A program made the translations under genes and the position numbers. From DATKMG01 sp035541995 (lineage in GTDB: Bacteria; Acidobacteriota; Terriglobia; Versatilivoradales; Versatilivoraceae): a DNA stretch of 5,882 bases. The DNA is taken from the NCBI GenBank assembly GCA_035541995.1, contig DATKMG010000359.1, positions 1 through 5,882 of the forward strand. The letters run 5' to 3'. Numbering within the stretch: position 1 is the stretch's first letter; each line of letters starts with the position of its first letter. The notes under the pieces are model-generated. The model did not search any database, was not told the origin of the DNA, and saw nothing but the letters and a program-made list of their open reading frames with translations. Below, piece by piece: positions 1 to 4,974 of this stretch.

Positions 1-482
1 TCTTCGGAGCAAAGCTCAATTTGCTCTGCCTCAGTCTTAATGAAGGTTCTGAAGCTCTGGAGGCTGCTTAAGACCCCGGTGTCGTAGTATTCACTTTCGA
101 GGTTTTCATTTGTTGTGTCACGCACCGACCTAGTGACCAGAGAAACTGCTGTATCTTCCTGAGAAGGGGTCAAGAACCAAAGGTCAGGCTGGATTAACTG
201 TTCGGGGATCGTCTGGCCCAGGATCGGTGCTTCCAGATTCAAGACTGTGGATCCTGTAGCCATTCCTGTCACAGTAAAATCGACAGCCCGGTCCAACCAC
301 TCCGGCAATCTGCCTCGTTTGAGGCTTTCACCTTCGACGGCAAGCCGTAATCCTCTTTCTGCACAGTCTACGAGCTTGGAAAGTACGGTCATCAATGACC
401 GAACCGAGATTGTGCCCTCGCGGGAAGGCAGTCCCTTAATCTTAAGTTGGTATCTCACTGATTTTGAGATTTCATTAGGCAC
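1..482 (-). CDS. Hypothetical protein, N-terminal 160 codons (runs off window)
   Basis: This minus-strand frame starts with GTG at 482 and stays open to base 1, so only the N-terminal 160 residues are visible. The start is supported by an AGGGGG ribosome site about 9 bases upstream and by an in-frame TGA just before it; there is no ATG in frame between that TGA and the GTG. It begins 39 bp after the DUF5131 stop on the same strand, so co-transcription is likely. Visible elements are KIKGLPSREGTISVRSL (about residues 14-30), a helical stretch to about 48, LAVEGESLKRGRLPEWL (about 47-63) and DFTVTGMATGSTVLNLEAP (about 68-86). There is no signal peptide or membrane segment. I have an impression of having seen similar 'EGT...VEG...GSTVL.LEAP' proteins as unnamed hypotheticals, but I cannot give a family or function. 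It is not like the TcmP partner protein that often accompanies DUF5131 genes. Confidence 0.72.
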   Translation of the reverse strand, partial: MPNEISKSVRYQLKIKGLPSREGTISVRSLMTVLSKLVDCAERGLRLAVEGESLKRGRLPEWLDRAVDFTVTGMATGSTVLNLEAPILGQTIPEQLIQPDLWFLTPSQEDTAVSLVTRSVRDTTNENLESEYYDTGVLSSLQSFRTFIKTEAEQIELCSE

Positions 483-521
483 GAAAAGACACCCCCTTCA
501 TTTCCCTTTTATTATGCCTGA

Positions 522-1358
522 CTAGAGAGGATGCAGCCACCAGATTAAGCCTTTGCTGGGCCCAACTGCGAATTTGGTCATGATATCCTGCAATCTTGTG
601 ACTGTTTCTTTGGTTTTCTCCTTTCGAGCATGGGCACTCCCAGGGAATTCGTTGTACGTGTGTCCGTCGAGTGTTCTGCCTGCATCTTTCTTATGAACGC
701 CTCCCCACTGCTTGAAAAAGAATGGGACCCCCGCCTTCGCACATTGGTCTCGGATATTCCTCACCCATTCGGCTTTCATAGGTCTTGCCCTCGGACCACT
801 CTCCCCACCAACAATCACCCAATCGATCCCTTTCAGATTGATGCAGCCCAAATCCTCGAGGAGCGGCTCAATCGAAAGGAAACGGACTTCAGATGGCGTT
901 GAGCGCAGGCACTCGACACGTGGCAAACCGTGCTTTCTGTTCTCCACACTGACCCCCCACCAGATGTGGGACTTACTAGCGGCAGGACGCAAGCGTTTGG
1001 AGAGCATGTCGGCCATTCGTGCTGAGCGTTTGGTCAAAATCTGGTAGGTATGCCAATTTGCCTCGATCATAACGCTGGCCACGGCAGCAATGTAATCATC
1101 GGGAACTCCTTCCTGAAAAGGATCACTCATGGAGTTGACGAGGATCCTTCTGGGAGTCTTCCACCGAAGCGGCTCCAGAAGCTTATCCGGCACTAGCCTC
1201 AACTCAAATCCATATTCAAAAGGGTGGCCTTTTACTCCTCGGAACCGCTCTGCAAACGTCTCGGCGTAACAGTGGGCACACCCTGGACTGATCTTCGTAC
1301 AACCCCTCACTGGATTCCAGGTAGCATCGGTCCATTCGATCTTGCTCTTTGCTCCCAT
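522..1358 (-). CDS. DUF5131 / phage Gp37-Gp68 family three-cysteine-motif protein
   Basis: The 278-residue product matches the DUF5131 (phage Gp37/Gp68) family throughout and appears full length. It opens with KSKIEWTDATWNP and a Cys20-X6-Cys27-X2-Cys30-Tyr cluster that resembles an iron-sulfur or radical-SAM-like site. Further family blocks are RILVNSMSDPF (71-81), QILTKRS (106-112), WWGVSVEN (133-140), RFLSIEPLLEDLG (159-171), DWVIVGGESGPRARPM (179-194), PFFFKQWGG (212-220) and GRTLDGHTYNEFP (227-239). The biochemical role is not established as far as I know; the cysteines suggest a metal-dependent enzyme, by inference. Members occur in phages and accessory islands and are often next to a three-Cys-motif partner protein (TcmP), which is not seen here. 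The ATG at 1358 is preceded by AAAAGGA at about 9 bases. The next gene, starting at 482, follows after 39 bp with no visible terminator, suggesting one transcript. Confidence 0.92.
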   Translation of the reverse strand: MGAKSKIEWTDATWNPVRGCTKISPGCAHCYAETFAERFRGVKGHPFEYGFELRLVPDKLLEPLRWKTPRRILVNSMSDPFQEGVPDDYIAAVASVMIEANWHTYQILTKRSARMADMLSKRLRPAASKSHIWWGVSVENRKHGLPRVECLRSTPSEVRFLSIEPLLEDLGCINLKGIDWVIVGGESGPRARPMKAEWVRNIRDQCAKAGVPFFFKQWGGVHKKDAGRTLDGHTYNEFPGSAHARKEKTKETVTRLQDIMTKFAVGPSKGLIWWLHPL

Positions 1359-1376
1359 TTATGATGTTCCTTTTAC

Positions 1377-1393
1377 ATTCGCTTTTTATTCGC
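1377..1393. repeat. Short direct repeat ATTCGC-N5-ATTCGC upstream of DUF5131 gene
   Basis: ATTCGC at 1377-1382 is repeated at 1388-1393 with five T residues between, an 11-bp step close to one helical turn. It lies 19-35 bp upstream of the DUF5131 start, between the weak promoter candidate and the ribosome site. A half-site pair for a regulator is possible, but six bases may repeat by chance. Confidence 0.25.
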
Positions 1394-1399
1394 CCACCT

Positions 1400-1428
1400 A
1401 GATTACCTCCATAAGCGTCCCATTACAA
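1400..1428 (-). promoter_or_regulatory. Weak candidate sigma70-type promoter upstream of DUF5131 gene
   Basis: On the minus strand TTGTAA (1428-1423) and TAATCT (1405-1400) are separated by 17 bases, placing a start of transcription some tens of bases upstream of the ATG at 1358. The match to consensus is only partial (4 of 6 and 3 of 6). The site overlaps the possible frameshifted extension of the small upstream ORF. It is a pattern match only, and the gene could equally be read from further upstream. Confidence 0.2.
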
Positions 1429-1475
1429 GCCTTAAGTTCTCTTCTTCAAGGCGGTGCTCATTGCGAGGTTGAACG

Positions 1476-1613
1476 TTAGGGCTCTAAAGGCTGAATCCAG
1501 CTCAGTCGCTCAAGATAATCATCGTATGACAATCCGAGATACTGCAGGATGTTGCAGAAATTCTTAGGCATTCCGAGGAGTTGGTGGTTTTGACTAGGAG
1601 CTAAGTCACGCAT
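1476..1613 (-). CDS. Small hypothetical ORF (45 aa) between hsdS fragment and DUF5131 gene
   Basis: An ATG at 1613, 14 bp after the hsdS stop on the same strand, opens a 45-residue frame containing NHQLLGMPKNFCNILQYLG and SYDDYLERLSWIQPLEP. The composition looks protein-like, with an amphipathic, tyrosine- and leucine-rich middle, but I do not recognise it. No good ribosome site precedes the ATG: the nearest purine run is GGAGAG, about 20 bases upstream inside the end of hsdS, so expression would depend on coupling or on a different start. The frame stops at TAA 1478-1476. A one-base shift at that point continues with VQPRNEHRLEEENLRL to a stop at 1403, which suggests a frameshifted longer gene. 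It may therefore be a remnant rather than a complete small gene. Confidence 0.4.
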   Translation of the reverse strand: MRDLAPSQNHQLLGMPKNFCNILQYLGLSYDDYLERLSWIQPLEP

Positions 1614-1627
1614 TGGTCGAGGGTTGT

Positions 1628-2389
1628 TTAGGACTCTCCTTTGAATGCACGCTCGAGAATGGATTGACGGAGGTTGGTGGCGCGTTGGAGGTTCGCCGTC
1701 ACCACTGCCTCCAGCTCCTCCACCAAGCTCAACAGTCGCTCGACTTCCGTCACAATCCGCTCTTGCTCAGCTAGAGGGGGGAGTGGCAGAGGCAACCCGT
1801 TCAAGACACTCATGCTGATGTTGTGTTGGCCAGCCGAAGTGGCGGCTCGTTGTTCAATCCATGCACGAACGAACCCATAATCCCAGATCGCGCCTACCCA
1901 GGCGAAAAGTGCAGGGAGACGAACTAAACGAAATCGTATGAGGTAGGAAGCATAAGTCGTCGCCCTAGCAAGCGGTTCCCGAATGACGGCACATCGTCCA
2001 ATAAGGGACCTGCTGCCATTGGTGCGAATGACCAGCAGGTCGCCCGGCTTAAGCTCCTCGCCATCGACAAGGCGCTCGTCATCCCGTGCGTACTTTAGAT
2101 CCCTCAAGTCGACTCGGCCCGCTTCGATGTTAGGAATTCTAATCACTGGGATTCCGGAATTTTCATACCTACATTTCTCTGAGGTTCCATAGGACGACGA
2201 CCAAGAAAATTTGTCCAAGCTCGCCCACGTCCAGCCTTCAGGCAAGGCGGGAAGATTGAAGGTGTCTGGGGGGACGGGCTCTTTGTAAACTCTGAGTTGT
2301 CGGCCTTCAGCTCTGGTCTTCTCTTGGAATCGCCTTCGGCGCTCTTCAAGGATGCGTTTCAAAAGTTGTTCGCCAGTTTCGTATCCCAA
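1628..2389 (-). pseudogene. hsdS: Type I restriction-modification specificity subunit (HsdS), C-terminal half
   Basis: The 253 codons match the second half of HsdS, the DNA-recognition subunit of type I restriction-modification enzymes. They start in the central conserved region (GYETGEQLLKRILEERRRRF), followed by the linker and NLPALPEGWTWASL entering a target recognition domain. That domain carries SYGTSEKCRYENSGIPVIRI, LKPGDLLVIRTNGS and the SAGQHNISMSVLNGLPLPLP exit motif. The protein ends with the C-terminal repeat (PLAEQERIVTEVERLLSLVEEL to RQSILERAFKGES). Intact HsdS usually has about 400-600 residues and two recognition domains; the N-terminal domain is missing. The first start-like codon is TTG at 2389. 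The frame stays open upstream of it, but the sequence there no longer resembles HsdS and is antisense to the virB6-like gene. No hsdM or hsdR is in the window. Single-domain HsdS proteins can work as dimers in some systems, so a functional half-subunit is possible, but a 5'-truncated remnant is the simpler reading. Confidence 0.85.
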
Positions 2390-2396
2390 AAGTGGA

Positions 2397-2423
2397 GCAG
2401 ACCTCTGGTCTGCATCTGCAGAC
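2397..2423. repeat. Two overlapping, mutually exclusive hairpins at the hsdS/virB6 junction
   Basis: GCAGACC (2397-2403) pairs with GGTCTGC (2407-2413) around a 3-base loop. GTCTGCA (2408-2414) pairs with TGCAGAC (2417-2423) around a 2-base loop. The middle arm is shared, so only one stem can form at a time. Both stems are perfect. They sit between the truncated hsdS (first codon at 2389, minus strand) and the preferred virB6-like start at 2446. There is no T-run, so this is not a standard terminator. It could be a binding or recombination site, an RNA switch, or a scar of rearrangement. Confidence 0.6.
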
Positions 2424-2445
2424 GAAACAGGAGGCTCTGCACAGT

Positions 2446-3402
2446 ATGGAACCGGACTTCGCTCTTCGAGGCAATGGCGCAGGAGTGGATTTCGTCGTGG
2501 TTTACACGGAGTTGGGGGCGCTCATTTGGGCTTTCTTGCTCTTTAAGGTCTTTTTGCAGGAAGGGCTCCATGTGGCCATGGGCCATGCTTCAGAACTTCC
2601 CAAGATCCTGGTCAAGTACCTCTTCATCGCCGGGATGTTCGGGATCTGGCCTCAGCTCTCTGGCCACATCTTTGATGCCATCAAGATCCTGGCGTCCCAA
2701 TTCTATCCCGACCTGAACCAGCTTCTGGACAACATGGCAGCATCGATGGGCTTTATCTCAGCCACGGACCAGGTAGCCAACAACACTCAGGGTCTCACCA
2801 GTGCCATCCTGGGAGCTCTCTACAACCTGACCATCGGCAGCTTGCTGAGTCTGGTGGGCATGCTGGTGCTCTTTTTCTGCTACACGCTGGTACTGGTTAA
2901 TATAGTGGGTTCACTGACCATCCTGACAATGAACCTGGTTCTGGGTCCAGTCTTTTTCGCTCTGGCTTTCGATAAAGAGTTCCGTGGCCACAGCCAGAAG
3001 TGGTTGGCGACCATCCTCTCTTATATCTTGCTTATCCCACTCTATGGTGCCGCCCTGACTGTGGCGGCCGCTATTGCGGGTGCCTCAGTTCCGGCTAATG
3101 TGTTTGGCTTGCCGTCGGCGGCCCAGATCCTCACCCAGTTGCTTGGTCCCATCATGTCGCTTGGCGTGGTCTTTTCGACCAATAAGATCGTCAATGCCCT
3201 GGTGGGAGGAGCAGCTGGATCAGGGGCGGGCTCTTTGGCAATAGGAATTGCCGGCATTGGCGCCAGTCTCATTCCGGGAGGCGCGATCCTGCGGTCCACT
3301 GCTGCGGGCGGGAGGGCCACAGTCGCAGCGGCAGCCAGCGCTGCCAGAACCGTTGCAGGTAAGCTGAGTTCCACTGCTCGGGCAGCCCTGGGAAGGAAAT
3401 GA
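2446..3402 (+). CDS. virB6: VirB6/TrbL-like type IV secretion polytopic membrane protein
   Basis: The protein (318 residues from this start) has the layout of VirB6/TrbL inner-membrane channel components used in conjugation. Hydrophobic segments lie at about 24-40, 54-72, 129-151, 152-176, 187-211 and weakly 225-247. They are followed by a Gly/Ala-rich tail (about 254-318) with basic residues at the end (ARAALGRK). The block TILTMNLVLGPVFFALAFDKEF before a WLATILSYILLIPLY segment is typical of the TrbL/VirB6 group. The ATG at 2446 is preceded by AGGAGG at 2429-2434, 11 bases away, which is longer than for the next genes; a GTG at 2392 in the same frame has no ribosome site. The end overlaps the following small ORF by ATGA. 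The gene is the first of a truncated conjugation operon and abuts hsdS head-to-head, so its native promoter and upstream neighbours are probably lost. Confidence 0.85.
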   Translation: MEPDFALRGNGAGVDFVVVYTELGALIWAFLLFKVFLQEGLHVAMGHASELPKILVKYLFIAGMFGIWPQLSGHIFDAIKILASQFYPDLNQLLDNMAASMGFISATDQVANNTQGLTSAILGALYNLTIGSLLSLVGMLVLFFCYTLVLVNIVGSLTILTMNLVLGPVFFALAFDKEFRGHSQKWLATILSYILLIPLYGAALTVAAAIAGASVPANVFGLPSAAQILTQLLGPIMSLGVVFSTNKIVNALVGGAAGSGAGSLAIGIAGIGASLIPGGAILRSTAAGGRATVAAAASAARTVAGKLSSTARAALGRK

Positions 3403-3551
3403 GCAATCACGGACCATTGACGGCAACTTATCCTCGGAACCAATGGCCCAAATGGAAAAGGGGTGAAGCCGTCAGTGAGGCAGGGGATCGAGGCACTGCC
3501 ACAAACGGAGGGTATTCGATGTTGTTATTTCCATCTTTGATTCTGAAGTAG
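3399..3551 (+). CDS. Small hypothetical ORF (50 aa) coupled between virB6- and virB8-like genes
   Basis: The ATG at 3399 overlaps the virB6-like stop as ATGA and is preceded by AAGGA only about 2-3 bases upstream. Fifty codons follow, and the TAG stop at 3549-3551 overlaps the AGGAGG (3550-3555) of the virB8-like gene. The product starts MSNHGPLTATYPRNQWPKWK, is basic and polar in the first half, and ends in a short hydrophobic stretch (YSMLLFPSLILK). No family is recognised. Conjugation operons often carry small proteins such as VirB7-type lipoproteins here, but there is no lipobox cysteine, so it is not a lipoprotein. It may instead be a leader that couples translation of virB8 to virB6. 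The position at both boundaries is the main support. Confidence 0.5.
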   Translation: MSNHGPLTATYPRNQWPKWKRGEAVSEAGDRGTATNGGYSMLLFPSLILK

Positions 3552-3555
3552 GAGG
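3550..3555 (+). promoter_or_regulatory. Ribosome binding site of virB8 overlapping an upstream stop codon
   Basis: AGGAGG at 3550-3555 lies 4 bases before the GTG at 3560 and decides that start. Its first two bases are the last two of the TAG stop (3549-3551) of the preceding 50-codon ORF, so a ribosome finishing that ORF ends on the virB8 initiation site. This is a classic arrangement for translational coupling. Confidence 0.7.
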
Positions 3556-3559
3556 CATT

Positions 3560-4201
3560 GTGTCTTGCTCCACAGATGACTTCATCCGTTCGAGCGGCAA
3601 CCTGGCCTTTGTCAATACCTGGTTAAAGCTGATCGCCCTGGTGCTATTTCTTACTTCGCTGCTGCTGGGTGGGGTGTTAATGGTCAAGATCGTCGAGGGC
3701 CGCACCGAACGGGTTGTCCCCATTGTGATCAACCAGATGACGGGCGATGCCATTCCGATGGACTACAACGTGGTCGATGCCAATGGCGAGCTGCGCTCTC
3801 CGGTTGAAGTCCGCAAGTTCTGCGAAGACTTCCTGCGGGAGCTGTTCACCTACAACCGATTTACTGTCAAGACTAACCTGGAGTCCATCGTGAAGTGGGC
3901 TACTCCTGATGCCCTGGTGCAGGTGAGGGAAGCCATCAACCTGGCTCATCGTTCCGAGCTCATTGGCCGCAATGCCCAGGGACTGGCCGAGGTCCGAAGC
4001 CTTCTCATCACAGAGAGCCAGCCGCTTCTCAAGGTCCAGGCTTACTTCCAGGCCAAAGCCGTGTCTCAGACCAACGAAGTCCTGGAGGATGGCCAGTTTC
4101 TGGCCGTTCTGTTCATCAGGCCGATCAAGCGCTCGCTGCGCAATCCCCATGGCCTGATCCTGATCGAGTACCGCCAAAGCATATTCAAGGAGGAACAATG
4201 A
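3560..4201 (+). CDS. virB8: VirB8-like type IV secretion inner-membrane protein
   Basis: The 213-residue protein has a short N-terminal cytoplasmic part, one membrane segment (about 21-43, LKLIALVLFLTSLLLGGVLM) and a periplasmic domain of about 165 residues. This is the topology of the VirB8/TrbF/TraE proteins that help assemble the conjugation channel. ERVVPIVINQMTGDAIPMDY just after the membrane, the FLRELFTYNRFTVKTNLESI helix and the LIEYRQSIFK end fit a VirB8-type NTF2-like fold. Which subgroup (VirB8, TrbF or TraE) cannot be settled by eye. The GTG at 3560 is the first usual start in frame after the upstream TGA and has a perfect AGGAGG 4 bases away, the same spacing as virB9. It overlaps virB9 by ATGA and follows the small ORF closely. 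The N-terminal cytoplasmic part (about 20 residues) is short for the family. Confidence 0.82.
   Translation: MSCSTDDFIRSSGNLAFVNTWLKLIALVLFLTSLLLGGVLMVKIVEGRTERVVPIVINQMTGDAIPMDYNVVDANGELRSPVEVRKFCEDFLRELFTYNRFTVKTNLESIVKWATPDALVQVREAINLAHRSELIGRNAQGLAEVRSLLITESQPLLKVQAYFQAKAVSQTNEVLEDGQFLAVLFIRPIKRSLRNPHGLILIEYRQSIFKEEQ
4188..4193 (+). promoter_or_regulatory. Ribosome binding site of virB9 inside the end of virB8
   Basis: AGGAGG at 4188-4193 is 4 bases before the ATG at 4198 and lies within the last codons of the virB8-like gene. With the ATGA overlap it points to coupled translation. The same motif and spacing as the virB8 site supports both start calls. Confidence 0.75.
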
Positions 4202-4971
4202 TTCGCTTGTTTCAGATTCTTTTACTAGTCTTGCTACTGATCCACTCTCGCCTGGCAGCTCATCCCCGCACCTTGACCTGCAACTTCGATGGTGAGAACG
4301 CCAGTAAAGTCTACCAGGTCGTCACAGCGGTCGGAGTCGGCACAACTTTCCGCTTGCCTGAGGGCTGGAAAATCACCGATTTTGTGGTCACTGATCCCAA
4401 ATCGTTTCATGGGGAGTCTAACGGGACCATCGGCATTGTGACGCCTCTGGTTGCCAATAAGGCCACTTCAGTTTCCATCTTCACAGAAAACGAGAAGCTC
4501 TTTGTGTTCAGCCTCTCTTCAGAGTCTGCAGACACTGTCGACCAGTTGGTCGTTGTGGAATGCAGCAACTTGCAGTTTTTCAGGCAGAAGGTGCGAGCTG
4601 AGGCCCAGAAGATTGTCAATGATCGACTGGAGATTGCCCAGACCCAGTGTGACGCCTCCCTGGACCAGAAGACGAAACAGGTGAGAGAGCAGTTGTTGTT
4701 CTCGCTCAACTCAAACTATGTAATTAAGGATCACAAGTTTTCCATCAGCCGTGTTGTCGACGATCACATTTTCACTTATATCCAACTGGCCAAATCGCAG
4801 GACCGACCGGTAGTTTATATCGGGGAGAGTGACGATCCCAAGAAGTTGGAACCCATCAAATATACCGACGAAGGAGAATACTACGTTGTCCACTGCGTCC
4901 TAACGTCTGGGGAGCACAAGCGGTTCTTTCTGAAACTTGGGAATGATGTCAGCGAGATTCGACCTCAGTAA
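4198..4971 (+). CDS. virB9: VirB9/TrbG/CagX-like conjugation protein, secreted
   Basis: The 257-residue product begins with a signal peptide (hydrophobic core at about 5-15, probable cleavage after RLAA at 18-21), as expected for the periplasmic VirB9/TrbG component of the type IV secretion outer-membrane core complex. The N-terminal domain (about 24-122) holds beta-rich stretches such as GVGTTFRLPEGWKITDFVV and ATSVSIFTENEKLFVFSL. A charged helical linker spans about 128-168. The C-terminal CagX/VirB9 domain (about 173-250) shows NYVIKDHKFSISRVVDDHIFTYIQL and RPVVYI. The latter is a diverged form of the family's 'VFDDGRFTY...PAVF' pattern. The length is normal for the family. It overlaps virB8 by ATGA. 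The virB10-type gene usually found next is absent; an IS1-like transposase frame starts 60 bp after the stop. Confidence 0.85.
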   Translation: MIRLFQILLLVLLLIHSRLAAHPRTLTCNFDGENASKVYQVVTAVGVGTTFRLPEGWKITDFVVTDPKSFHGESNGTIGIVTPLVANKATSVSIFTENEKLFVFSLSSESADTVDQLVVVECSNLQFFRQKVRAEAQKIVNDRLEIAQTQCDASLDQKTKQVREQLLFSLNSNYVIKDHKFSISRVVDDHIFTYIQLAKSQDRPVVYIGESDDPKKLEPIKYTDEGEYYVVHCVLTSGEHKRFFLKLGNDVSEIRPQ

Positions 4972-4974
4972 GAA

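Noticed and set aside
247..525. Plus-strand 92-codon frame
   Set aside because: Antisense to the GTG-started minus-strand gene at 1-482, with no family resemblance and no suitable ribosome site.
1420..1465. Similarity of RLEEENLRL to the end of IS3-type OrfA transposase proteins
   Set aside because: Only a short charged helical stretch matches, which any coiled-coil could give. No other IS3 sequence is nearby.
2392..2445. GTG at 2392 as the start of the virB6-like gene
   Set aside because: No ribosome site precedes it, and the 18 extra residues would be encoded by the hairpin region. ATG 2446 with AGGAGG upstream is better, although its 11-base spacing is long.
3042..3443. Minus-strand 133-codon frame
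   Set aside because: Ala/Pro-rich antisense shadow of the Gly/Ala-rich end of the virB6-like gene.
3677..4198. Minus-strand 173-codon frame
   Set aside because: Antisense to the well-supported virB8-like gene. Its length reflects the codon bias of that gene, and the product resembles no family I know.
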